52,094 bases of DNA from Desulfobacterales bacterium (GTDB lineage: Bacteria > Desulfobacterota > Desulfobacteria > Desulfobacterales > JALSRD01), in the NCBI GenBank assembly GCA_026984935.1, contig JALSRD010000063.1:1-52094 (forward strand). Reading direction: 5' to 3'. Shown here piece by piece: positions 44,667 to 52,094 of the stretch; position 1 is the stretch's first letter; every line of letters begins with the position of its first letter. The notes below the pieces were generated by a model. That model was not told the origin of the DNA and did not search any database. It worked only from the letters and a program-made list of their open reading frames with translations. The position numbers and the translations under genes are program-made.

Positions 44667-46169
44667 CTATCCTCCCATGGTCCCCAGCATGGGCACCAGC
44701 GCGGCGGCCATGCCGGCGATGGTCGAGATGGGGAAGAAACGCCGCGGCAGCGGGATGGACGGCAGGTACATGAGCCCCAGGGCCGCGGCGGCCACGGCCA
44801 GCGAAACCAGCGCCGCCGGACCGGCCCCGGTCAGGGCGGCCACGAGCAGGATGCACACCGCCGCCGCGATATGCAGCACGGCGGCCACCTCGGTGGCGCG
44901 CCCGGCCCCCAGCTTCGCCGGCAGACTGTGCACGCCGTTAAGCCGGTCGCTGTCGATGTCCATGATAGCGTAGATGATGTCCGCGCCGCTCATCCAGCAC
45001 AGCACGAAAAGCGCGAACACCAATGCCGGCGCGGAAAACCAGGGGTTGCCCGCTGCAGCCACGAAGGCGCACAGGGGGGCGATGGCCAGGCACAGCCCGA
45101 TGCCGAAGTGGCACAGCGCCGTGACGCGCTTCAGAAGCGAATAGCCCAGCAGGAAAATTAATGGCACGGGCGCCAGGGTCAGGCACCAGCCGCCCAGGAC
45201 GGCGCAGGCGGACAGGTAGAGCGTCAGCCCGCCGCCGGCGATGAGCAGGGCCGACCGGACCGAGAGGGCGCCGGTGGGCAGTTCGCGCGCCGCTGTGCGC
45301 GGGTTTTGCGCATCCAGCCGGCGGTCGAAGATGCGGTTGAAGGACATCCCGAAAATCCGCGCCCCGGCGGCGGCGACAATGATCAGCAGCATGATTTTAA
45401 AAGCGGGGAAATGCCCGTAGCCGCCCAGCCAGGCGCCTGCGAACAGCAGCGGCAGGCTGAATGCCGTGTGCTCGATCTTGGTGAAGCGCAGCAGTTTCTG
45501 CCAGGTGCCGGCCGCCGCCGGCTGTGAGCGCTGGCACACGCCGGCCTGTTTCCTGATTTCCGCCAGAAGGCAGTCGGCCACCTTTTGCGACACGCCGTCG
45601 ATGTTGGCCTGGAGCGCCTCGCGGCCGTCGTGGTCGGCCCGGTCGCTGACACCCTTGACGATGGCGCAGGGAAGGCCATACAGGGCGGCCACGCGGGCAA
45701 TGGCGGCGGCTTCCATGTCCACCAGCTGTGCCAGGCGGGAAAGGGTTTCTCTTTTTTGAGCGTCGAAAACCGGCTGGTCCACGGTCACGATGGCCGCGAC
45801 CGGCAGTGCGGGCCACCACGTCTCGTCGCAGGCCAGTGGCTGCGGTGCTGCCTGCGGCGGCGCCGTGTTTTCTTCGACGGCCTTTTGGATCCGCAGCACG
45901 GCGCCCGGGGAAATGCCGTCGTCGCTGACCAGCGCGCCGCAGATGCCGGCATGCACGATGCGCCGGCAGCGGTAGTGCTCGATCAGGCGCTGGGCGGCCA
46001 GGGCGGCGGCGACTTTGCCCATGCCGCTGACGGCCACCAGCAGCGGCGCATGGCTGTTTTGCGGCGCGGCGCGGTAGAGCGCCATCACGCGGTCTTGGAT
46101 GCGCCGGGCGGCCAGCTGCGCCAGCAACGGGGCGGCCTCGGCATGCGTGGCATAGATGATTCCGATCAT
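44667..46169 (-). CDS. Fusion: futalosine hydrolase (MqnB-like) and UbiA-family prenyltransferase (MqnP-like)
   Basis: A 500-residue protein in two parts. Residues 1 to about 205 are a nucleoside-phosphorylase-fold hydrolase: VSGMGKVAAALAAQ (47-60), GICGAL (75-80), the nucleoside-binding DMEAAAIA (151-158) and GVSDRAD (173-179). After a short linker, residues 225-500 form a membrane prenyltransferase with eight or so helices and two Asp-rich motifs, NRIFDRRLDAQ (278-288) and MDIDSDRLNG (403-412). These are two steps of one pathway that are normally separate proteins. The frame is continuous through the junction. ATGA overlap with mqnD. Confidence 0.88.
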   Translation of the reverse strand: MIGIIYATHAEAAPLLAQLAARRIQDRVMALYRAAPQNSHAPLLVAVSGMGKVAAALAAQRLIEHYRCRRIVHAGICGALVSDDGISPGAVLRIQKAVEENTAPPQAAPQPLACDETWWPALPVAAIVTVDQPVFDAQKRETLSRLAQLVDMEAAAIARVAALYGLPCAIVKGVSDRADHDGREALQANIDGVSQKVADCLLAEIRKQAGVCQRSQPAAAGTWQKLLRFTKIEHTAFSLPLLFAGAWLGGYGHFPAFKIMLLIIVAAAGARIFGMSFNRIFDRRLDAQNPRTAARELPTGALSVRSALLIAGGGLTLYLSACAVLGGWCLTLAPVPLIFLLGYSLLKRVTALCHFGIGLCLAIAPLCAFVAAAGNPWFSAPALVFALFVLCWMSGADIIYAIMDIDSDRLNGVHSLPAKLGAGRATEVAAVLHIAAAVCILLVAALTGAGPAALVSLAVAAAALGLMYLPSIPLPRRFFPISTIAGMAAALVPMLGTMGG

Positions 46170-46969
46170 GTCAGGATTTCCGCGGTGCGGGCGCGCGTTT
46201 CAAGCGCGGCCACGGCGGCGCGTCCGGTGGAGCCCAGGTCCAGGCTGAATGCATTGACGAAGGTGCACACGTGCCGCTCGAGCACACCGGCGTCCATCTC
46301 CTGGGCGTGCCGGCGCATGTAGGGCAGGGCGCTTTGCGGGTTCCGGCGGGCGCAGGCGATGCTCTCGCGAATGAGCGTTTCCAAGCGGCGGATGACCGTA
46401 TCCGGCAACGTCTTTTTGGCCGCGATGCAGCCCAGCGGTATGGGCAGTCCGGTTTCGGCTTCCCACCAGGCGCCCAGGTCGACGATCTGCCGAAAACCGG
46501 CAGCGGCGAAGGTAAAACGGTTTTCATGGATGATCACACCGCTGTCGGCCGCCCCGCGCTCCAGCAGATCGAAGATGCGGTCGTAAGGGGCGAACCGCCG
46601 GTCGGCGGCATCCGGCGCCCACAGCCGAAAGAGCAGGTGTGCCGTGGTCCAGCGCCCGGGAAGCAGGGTTTTGCCGGACGTCACCTGCCGGGGCGCCAGC
46701 GCCCTTTTGGCGATCAGCACCGGTCCGCAGCCGTATCCCAGGGCGGCGCCGCTGTTCAAGAGCCGGTAGCGGTCTTTGACCGCCAGCCAGGCGTAAAAGG
46801 ACAGCTTGGTGACATCCAGCCGGCTTTCCATGGCCATGCGGTTCAGCGTTTCGACATCGTGCAGCTCTTCGCTAAACTGCCAGTCGTCCAGCGGCAAAAG
46901 CCCCTTGACCAGGGCGTGGAACATGAACGTGTCGTTGGGGCAGGGTGAATAGCCCAGGGTGAGTTTCAA
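46166..46969 (-). CDS. mqnD: 1,4-dihydroxy-6-naphthoate synthase (MqnD)
   Basis: A periplasmic-binding-protein-fold enzyme that opens cyclic dehypoxanthine futalosine to dihydroxynaphthoate. The start MKLTLGYSPCPNDTFMFHALV is classic, as are DVTKLSFYAW, GYGCGPVL and VIIHENRFTF. The TTG at 46969 is chosen, giving 267 residues. A GTG at 47005 is also in frame, but the promoter at 47019-47048 would place the transcript start within about 10 nt of it, and GGGAAA lies in front of the TTG. It is the first gene of the operon. Confidence 0.92.
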   Translation of the reverse strand: MKLTLGYSPCPNDTFMFHALVKGLLPLDDWQFSEELHDVETLNRMAMESRLDVTKLSFYAWLAVKDRYRLLNSGAALGYGCGPVLIAKRALAPRQVTSGKTLLPGRWTTAHLLFRLWAPDAADRRFAPYDRIFDLLERGAADSGVIIHENRFTFAAAGFRQIVDLGAWWEAETGLPIPLGCIAAKKTLPDTVIRRLETLIRESIACARRNPQSALPYMRRHAQEMDAGVLERHVCTFVNAFSLDLGSTGRAAVAALETRARTAEILT

Positions 46970-47018
46970 GTATATTTCCCGAAATGCCAATGGGTTGCAG
47001 GTCACCGATTCGGCGCAA

Positions 47019-47048
47019 AATATAGGCCAGGGCGACGCGGACTGTCAA
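47019..47048 (-). promoter_or_regulatory. Promoter of the menaquinone operon
   Basis: On the minus strand, TTGACA (47048-47043) is followed by an 18-nt spacer and TATATT (47024-47019). The predicted start is near 47012, giving a 40-nt leader if mqnD begins at the TTG at 46969. Confidence 0.7.
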
Positions 47049-47186
47049 GGGGAATGTGGCTGTGCGGCCGGCGCATGTGGAGGCGCGGCCGGCAGCCGGC
47101 GGAAAAAAAGTGCTTGAAAAGCGCAGCGGCCGCGGGATACAAGACAGCCCTGGCCTGCAAAGCATGATGTAAGAGATACGAAAACT

Positions 47187-47192
47187 ATAATA
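47187..47192 (+). promoter_or_regulatory. Possible -10 box for the purD-like gene
   Basis: A perfect TATAAT lies 25 nt before the ATG of the purD-like gene. The matching -35 region (about 47164-47170, CATGATG) is poor, so an activator or an extended contact may be needed. Confidence 0.45.
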
Positions 47193-47217
47193 ACGATGCG
47201 AAATGAAAGGTAAATAA

Positions 47218-48588
47218 ATGGCTAAAGTCCTGGTGTACGGCAGCGGCGGCAGGGACCACTGTCTGGCGGACAAGTATGCCGACAGTCAGCACGTGGACAA
47301 GGTGTTTTTCATGCCCGGCAATCCCGGTGTAGCGCACACCCCCAAGGGAAAACGCGGACTCATCGAACGGGTCGCGCCGGATGCGGCCGACGACTTCGAA
47401 GCGGTGGCGCGTTTCTGCCGGGAGCAGGCGGTGGACCTGGTGGACATCGGCTCTGAAAATCCGCTGTCGCGCGGCCTGGTGGATGTGCTCAACGCCCACG
47501 GCATCGCCACCGTGGGCCCGCAGCAGGAGTTTGCCAGGATCGAAAGCGACCGTGCCTTTACCGATTTTCTGCTGACAGCCGCCGGTGTGCCCAAGCCGGC
47601 TTACCGCGTTTTCAACGACCCGGACAAGGCCCGGCGTTACGTGCGCAACATCGGCTACCAGGTGGTGGTCAAGGCCAACGGGCTGGCCGCCGGCAAAGGG
47701 GCCCTGGTGTGCGACGACGCGGCGGCGGCGGAAGCGGCCGTGGATGCCATTATGGTGGAGAGGCGCTTCGGCGATGCCGGCCGGCGGGTGGTCGTCGAGG
47801 AGCGCAAGTACGGCAGCGAGATTTCCTTTTTCGCTTACCTGGACGGCCGCCACGTTATGCCGCTGCGCATGTTCTGCCAGGACTACAAGCCGGCCTTCGA
47901 TCCCGAAGACCATGAAACCATTGAGCGCTTCGGCGGCAATTTGAACACCGGCGGCACCGGCTGCTATTGCCCCCACCGGCTGGTGGGCGATGCACTGGTC
48001 AACCGCATCGTCCGGGAGATCGTCAACCCCACGGTGGAGGTGATCTACAACCGGCTTGGCTGGCCCTACAAGGGAGTGCTCTACTTCGGGCTCAACCTGG
48101 ACGACGACAACGCCCTGTCGGTGTTCGAGATCAACGTGCGCCACGGGGACCCGGAGTTCGAAGTCCTGGCGCGCAAGCTCAGCAGCGACCTGTTCGAAAT
48201 CGGCATGGCCGTCTGGGAAGGCAGACTGGACCGCGTGCGGCAGGTCTGGAATGCGCGCCACTACGTGGACGTCATCGCCATGGAGGGCCGCTCCAAGGCC
48301 TCGCGCGGCTGGAACCCGGGCTATCCCAAGCGTTACGGCAAGGGGCACGCCATTACCGGGCTCGACCGCCTGGAGCGCGGGCTGGCGGTATACTTCGCCG
48401 GGGTGGACGAGCACGACGAAAGGTCGCTGGTGACCTACGGCGGACGCGTGCTGCACCTGGTGGCCGGAGGGGATACGCTGGAGCAGGCCCGCCGCACGGC
48501 TTACGCCAACATCGAGAAGCTGGCCTTCGTGGATCACCGCCAAAACGGCGCCAACTGCATGCGCTACCGCCGCACCATCGGGCTGTAG
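47218..48588 (+). CDS. Phosphoribosylamine-glycine ligase homologue, divergent
   Basis: A 456-residue ATP-grasp protein related to PurD, longer than the usual 420-430 residues. It has [52 protein letters not shown] and [23 protein letters not shown]. Typical PurD proteins read GGREHAL, GPEAPL, NTGGMGAYSP and RFGDPE at these sites, so several substrate-loop residues differ and there is an insertion around residue 222-240. It may be a true but divergent PurD or a paralogue with another amine substrate. It stands alone, divergent from the mqn operon. Confidence 0.75.
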   Translation: MAKVLVYGSGGRDHCLADKYADSQHVDKVFFMPGNPGVAHTPKGKRGLIERVAPDAADDFEAVARFCREQAVDLVDIGSENPLSRGLVDVLNAHGIATVGPQQEFARIESDRAFTDFLLTAAGVPKPAYRVFNDPDKARRYVRNIGYQVVVKANGLAAGKGALVCDDAAAAEAAVDAIMVERRFGDAGRRVVVEERKYGSEISFFAYLDGRHVMPLRMFCQDYKPAFDPEDHETIERFGGNLNTGGTGCYCPHRLVGDALVNRIVREIVNPTVEVIYNRLGWPYKGVLYFGLNLDDDNALSVFEINVRHGDPEFEVLARKLSSDLFEIGMAVWEGRLDRVRQVWNARHYVDVIAMEGRSKASRGWNPGYPKRYGKGHAITGLDRLERGLAVYFAGVDEHDERSLVTYGGRVLHLVAGGDTLEQARRTAYANIEKLAFVDHRQNGANCMRYRRTIGL

Positions 48589-48601
48589 GGACTGCCGGCG
48601 G

Positions 48602-50902
48602 TCAACCCGCCGCCGGCGCGCTGGCCGGCAATAGCGCACAGGCGCCCTGGCGTGCCAGGTGTCCCAGCAGGTCCTGTTCCGCGCGCATGCGCGCGGCCTG
48701 GGCGGCGTCGGCGCCCACCACCATGACGCCGGCAAAGAAATGCCGGAAGACCAGGGGAACGCAGACGATGCCGGGCTTGTCCAGCAGGTGGGCCAGCTGT
48801 TCGTCCATGATCTCGGCCGGGTCATCGAAGGTGGTGACGATCCTGCGTTCTCGACAGCAGGCGGCCAACAGGCTGCGATCGCGTGCGGCGTGGATGCGCA
48901 GGCCGGCCTTTTCACCGGCCGGCGGGGCTTGGCAGGAAAGCGTCTCTGAACCTGGATCGTAGCGGAAAAACAGCGCCGGCGGCACCGAAAAGAGCAGCTG
49001 CAGCGTGCGGCTGATGGTTTCGCGCGCCATCCCGGGATCTTCGGCCTCCAGCACGGGCTGCAGGGATGCTCCCAGCAGCGCGTGTTCCCGCAGGATGCGC
49101 AGCACGGCGCGCTGGTGTTCGTCGTCCGCAGCCCGCCCGGCCGGTGAAGCCTCTGCCGCAGCCTCGAACCGTATATCCAGCCTGCGGGCGGTGTCGGCAA
49201 CGCTCTCCCAGGACTGAACCGCCAGGCGGCGGGCCGCAGCGGGCTGCATGGCCAGGATATACGCGCTTTCTTCCAGTCCGGCATCCGGCGGAGGCAGGCG
49301 GCGGCTGCACAATCTGTTGGCGGCATAAACGATTTTGACCAGGCCGAAGGCGTTGCGGATGGCGTCAGGCGGCGCGTGGTGGTAGCAGACGGCATCGGTC
49401 AGCAGCGGGGACAGGCCGCAGCGGGCCAGCAGCCGTGCACCGGCGCGTGCATGTTCGGTATGGCCGTGCCGGCATACGGCCTGCGGCGCGTTTTGCGACA
49501 GGCCGGCCGTGCGGCCAGGCGGCAGCAGCTTGCCCACATCGTGCAACAGGCCGGCCAGGTAGGCTGTCCGCCGGTCGTGGAAGCCGGTCTCCTGCGCCAG
49601 CAGGCGTGCCAGCAGGGCGCACTGCAGGCTGTGCCGCCACTGGGTTTTCAGCGCTTCGGGCGTCAATACGGCATCGCCGTCCAGATGCGCAAAGTGCACC
49701 GTGTGCAGCGCCAGGGTTTCCACCGTTTTCCTGCCCAGCCGCGTGACGGCGTCTTCGAGTACAGCTGTTTTTGCATGCGTCTTGCCTCTGCGGATGTGGT
49801 CCAGCGCGAGAAGGTTGGCGCACAGTGCGGCGTCGCGGGCGGCCCGGTGGGTGATTTCCTCCAGCGCGGCGCCCGTGCGGCAGGCGCGCATGCAGGCCAG
49901 TGCCGTTTGCGGCAGCACCGGCAACAGGGGCTCGGGAAGCCGCAGCCGGCTGTGGGCGGCGCCTTCAGGGGCTTGCGCCGGTGGCGGCACGCGGTCTGCG
50001 GCCGGCAGCGGCGGCGGGCGGTGCGCGTCCTTCGGCGGCTGTCGGCGGTCACGGGGCTGGCCGGCGGGCCTGCTGTCTCCGGGCGCCGGCAGCTTCAGGG
50101 GGCGGCCCATGGCCTGGGCCCAGCGCTGCCAGTAGGATCCCGCCGTGATGCCGGGCGCCTGTTGCGGCGGCGTTGCGAGCAGCTTTCCGGCCATGCGGGT
50201 CAGCTCGGCGGACGCCGGACAGTCCGGGTACAGCGAGATGAAAGGCTGCTGGACACTCAGGGCCGCCTCCACCTGCGCATCATCTGCCACAACGCCCAGA
50301 AGGGATGTGTCGGCTTGCAGGTAGTGCCGTACGGCGGCGGCGAACTTGGCGAACACCTGTCTGCCCTGGGATGTCCGCCGGCAGCGGTTGACCACCACGT
50401 GCAGGGCGCCGTCGAAGCCGTTTCCCAAAAGCAGCTTGAGCAGGGCGTAGGCGTCGGTGACCGCCGTGACTTCCGGTGCGATCACCAGCAGCACCTCGGG
50501 CGATGCCAGGCCGAATGCGATCACATTCCTGGAGATGCCGGCCGAGGTGTCGATGAGCAGAAAGTCGTATTCGCGCATGCCTTCCAGCGCCTGGACCAGA
50601 CGCCCGGTGTGCCCGCTGTCCAGGTCGGCCATGGCGGCGATTCCCGAACTTCCCGGGACGATGTCCAGGCCTTCGGCGGCCGGAATGACCACATCCGCCA
50701 GATCCAGGTCCCCGCGGACCACCTCCCTGAGCGTCTTTTCGGGATGCAGCCCCAAAAGCAGATCCACGTTGGCCAGGCCCAGGTCGGCGTCGAACAGGCA
50801 CACGCGCTGCCCCCGCCGGGCCAGGCAAAGCGCCAGGTTGACGCTGATGCTGGTCTTGCCGACGCCGCCTTTGCCGCTGGTGATGGTAATGGTTCGGGCC
50901 AT
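48602..50902 (-). CDS. FlhG/MinD-type ATPase fused to HDOD and GAF-like domains
   Basis: A 766-residue protein. Residues 1 to about 250 are a ParA/MinD ATPase with deviant Walker A SGKGGVGKTS (9-18), DADLGLANVDLLLGL (39-53) and LLIDTSAGIS, which is closest to FlhG, the flagellar-number regulator. A Pro/Arg-rich linker (about 275-330) leads to an HDOD/HD region (about 335-560) with AGLLHDVGKLLPPG and later HGHTEHARAGARLL. The C-terminal 150 residues look GAF-like (LFFRYDPGSETLSC to MVVGADAAQAARM). I know no common family with this order. It faces the sigma28-like promoter divergently and ends 13 nt from the purD-like gene. Confidence 0.82.
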   Translation of the reverse strand: MARTITITSGKGGVGKTSISVNLALCLARRGQRVCLFDADLGLANVDLLLGLHPEKTLREVVRGDLDLADVVIPAAEGLDIVPGSSGIAAMADLDSGHTGRLVQALEGMREYDFLLIDTSAGISRNVIAFGLASPEVLLVIAPEVTAVTDAYALLKLLLGNGFDGALHVVVNRCRRTSQGRQVFAKFAAAVRHYLQADTSLLGVVADDAQVEAALSVQQPFISLYPDCPASAELTRMAGKLLATPPQQAPGITAGSYWQRWAQAMGRPLKLPAPGDSRPAGQPRDRRQPPKDAHRPPPLPAADRVPPPAQAPEGAAHSRLRLPEPLLPVLPQTALACMRACRTGAALEEITHRAARDAALCANLLALDHIRRGKTHAKTAVLEDAVTRLGRKTVETLALHTVHFAHLDGDAVLTPEALKTQWRHSLQCALLARLLAQETGFHDRRTAYLAGLLHDVGKLLPPGRTAGLSQNAPQAVCRHGHTEHARAGARLLARCGLSPLLTDAVCYHHAPPDAIRNAFGLVKIVYAANRLCSRRLPPPDAGLEESAYILAMQPAAARRLAVQSWESVADTARRLDIRFEAAAEASPAGRAADDEHQRAVLRILREHALLGASLQPVLEAEDPGMARETISRTLQLLFSVPPALFFRYDPGSETLSCQAPPAGEKAGLRIHAARDRSLLAACCRERRIVTTFDDPAEIMDEQLAHLLDKPGIVCVPLVFRHFFAGVMVVGADAAQAARMRAEQDLLGHLARQGACALLPASAPAAG

Positions 50903-51311
50903 GGTGCGCTATGGTGCTTTCGGGTGTCCAGAAACCGCTGATCCAGTGCGATGCTGCTGTACCTGGGTCAGGCCGGGCGTTTGCCGGTGGCAAAAGCGGC
51001 CGGCCGTGTCTTTTGGCCAAGTCCCCCTGGCGAGCGCATGCGTGCACGTCCGCCATAACGCTTATCGGCCGCCGTCGCTTGCGGCTTGAGTCGCCGGCAG
51101 GGCAGCTGGGTCCGACGGCAGCCTGCCGCCGCGCCGATTCGCTGTACCGGCTGACGCTGCGGGCCCGTCCGGCGGCCCGCCGTACTTGCGAAAAATACTC
51201 AAGTTTTCATCCGGCTTACAGATAAACTAAGTGAGGCTGTCAAGGTGGAGCGGTCCGGCGGCATGCCCATGTCGCGGACCGCAGCTGCAACAAAAAAAAC
51301 GGGTTTAGGTC
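50903..51311 (+). other. 409-nt divergent intergenic region
   Basis: No gene is visible. The half next to the FlhG-like gene is GC-rich with no clear box. The half next to the kinase gene becomes AT-rich around 51185-51232 and contains the sigma28-like promoter. No riboswitch or attenuator structure was recognised. Confidence 0.55.
51199..51225 (+). promoter_or_regulatory. Sigma28 (FliA)-like promoter
   Basis: TCAAGTTT at 51199-51206 matches 7 of 8 positions of the TAAAGTTT -35 box, the spacer is exactly 11 nt, and ACAGATAA at 51218-51225 matches 6 of 8 of GCCGATAA. It lies 86 nt before the ATG of the receiver-kinase gene. This spacing and match are the pattern of flagellar late-gene promoters. 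Confidence 0.6.
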
Positions 51312-52094
51312 ATGCATATCCTGATCGCCGAAGATGATCCGTCATCGCGGCTGCTGCTCGAAAAAATGCTGGCAAAGCAGGGGCACACCACGGTGGCTTG
51401 TGAAAACGGCCTGCAGGCGCTGTTGGTGTTTCAACAAAAGCCGGTCAGAATGATTATTTCGGACTGGATGATGCCCGAATTGGACGGCATTGGCCTGGTA
51501 ACGAAAATCCGTGGGCTGCAATCGGCGGATTATGTTTACATCATCCTGCTGACCACCAACAGCGAAAAGAGCGATGCCGTGCGGGGGCTCAATGCAGGCG
51601 CCGACGATTACATGACCAAGCCTTTCGATCCCGCGGAGCTTGCGGCGCGCATCCGCTCCGGGGAGCGCATTCTGGCGCTGGAAGACGACCGCAAGAAAGC
51701 GGTGGCACAGATCCTGAAGTCCGAGAAAATGGCCGCCATCGGCACTTTGACGGCCGGCGTGGCCCATGAGATCAACACCCCGCTGCAGTACCTGGCCGGC
51801 AACCTGCGCTTTCTCCGCGAGGCTTTCGGTGAACTGGATACGCTGCTGGCATCCGGTGATACACAGGCCTCGGAGAAGGGTGCGGCGGGCCAAGCCGTCG
51901 ACCTGGCTTATTTAAGGGAGGAAATTCCGCCGGCCCTCGAGCAGTCCCTCGAAGGTGTGGCCCAGGTGACGCGCATCGTGCAGATCCTGCGCGATTACGC
52001 CGCGCACAAACCCGGCGGCCAGGCCGGCACCGTGGACCTGAACCAGCGCATTGAAAATTCGCTGGCCGTGGCCCGCAATGCCTGGCAGCCGGTG
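51312..52094 (+). CDS. Receiver-histidine kinase hybrid (3' end outside window)
   Basis: The first 261 codons of a gene that runs off the window. Residues 1-118 are a receiver domain: acidic EDD at 7-9, phosphoacceptor Asp in ISDWMMPELDG, and Lys in TKPF. A linker helix leads to a HisKA domain with TAGVAHEINTPLQYL, the H-box of histidine kinases. Receiver at the N-terminus and kinase behind it is the reverse of the usual hybrid order. The kinase catalytic domain would follow beyond 52094. The ATG lies behind a weak GGTTTAGG purine stretch. Confidence 0.9.
   Translation, partial: MHILIAEDDPSSRLLLEKMLAKQGHTTVACENGLQALLVFQQKPVRMIISDWMMPELDGIGLVTKIRGLQSADYVYIILLTTNSEKSDAVRGLNAGADDYMTKPFDPAELAARIRSGERILALEDDRKKAVAQILKSEKMAAIGTLTAGVAHEINTPLQYLAGNLRFLREAFGELDTLLASGDTQASEKGAAGQAVDLAYLREEIPPALEQSLEGVAQVTRIVQILRDYAAHKPGGQAGTVDLNQRIENSLAVARNAWQPV

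Noticed and set aside
48590-48617. GC-rich inverted repeat between the purD-like and FlhG-like genes
   Set aside because: It overlaps the FlhG-like stop codon and lacks a U tract. It may pair, but termination cannot be supported.
1-52094. CRISPR arrays, insertion sequences, phage genes, tRNA and rRNA genes
   Set aside because: No spaced direct repeats, transposase-like proteins, attachment-site repeats or tRNA-like cloverleaf sequences were recognised in the window.

Overview
The window reads as a chromosomal segment of a GC-rich, probably strictly anaerobic member of the Desulfobacterota (a Desulfobacteraceae/Desulfosarcina-like lineage). The pointers are a tuf/S10/spc/alpha ribosomal superoperon, menaquinone synthesis by the futalosine route, 2-hydroxyacyl-CoA dehydratase/benzoyl-CoA-reductase-type enzymes with an ATP-dependent activase, an ADP-forming acyl-CoA synthetase, a TRAP transporter and a PEP-CTERM protein. 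The taxonomic placement is inference; there is no rRNA and no tRNA gene in the window.

Region 1 (1-14784, +) is one long translation/transcription operon: 3' end of tuf, then rpsJ-rplC-rplD-rplW-rplB-rpsS-rplV-rpsC-rplP-rpmC-rpsQ-rplN-rplX-rplE-rpsN-rpsH-rplF-rplR-rpsE-rpmD-rplO-secY-infA-rpmJ-rpsM-rpsK-rpsD-rpoA-rplQ, closed by a strong intrinsic terminator. Oddities are a 330-nt non-coding gap before rpsD, a long acidic tail on L17, no map or adk between secY and infA, and zinc-ligand forms of S4, S14, L24 and L36.

Region 2 (14857-27113, +) looks like one uptake and catabolism cluster: TRAP transporter dctPQM; then, behind a tandem 11-bp repeat, a double-ACT protein, a ketopantoate-reductase-like dehydrogenase, an acyl-CoA dehydratase activase, a single dehydratase/reductase subunit, an ADP-forming acyl-CoA synthetase, an AMP-forming acyl-CoA ligase and a non-classical thiolase, ended by two tandem terminators. 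A plausible reading is import of an organic (keto/hydroxy or aromatic) acid, CoA activation, radical dehydration or reduction, thiolysis and ATP recovery. The substrate is unknown.

Region 3 (27351-37603) is accessory: a secreted DsrE-like protein, a YbaK-type deacylase, cyclopropane fatty acid synthase, a PEP-CTERM C-type-lectin protein with a well-spaced sigma54 promoter and upstream repeat sites, a PilZ protein, and on the opposite strand a sigma54 activator with its PDZ-7TM sensor kinase, which are the obvious candidates to drive that promoter. An ATP-grasp ligase plus esterase pair follows.

Region 4 (37639-47048, -) is a tightly overlapping menaquinone operon: mqnD, a fusion of futalosine hydrolase with a UbiA prenyltransferase, a UbiD-family decarboxylase, mqnE, mqnA, mqnC, then thiD and an M24 peptidase. 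Region 5 (47187-52094) has a divergent purD homologue, a FlhG/MinD-HDOD-GAF fusion ATPase, and, divergent from it behind a sigma28-like promoter, a receiver-histidine kinase hybrid that runs off the end of the window.

The most novel-looking items are the FlhG-HDOD-GAF fusion beside the sigma28-like promoter, the MqnB-MqnP fusion, the lone dehydratase subunit with seven cysteines in its cluster, and the sigma54-controlled PEP-CTERM lectin with its neighbouring two-component pair.
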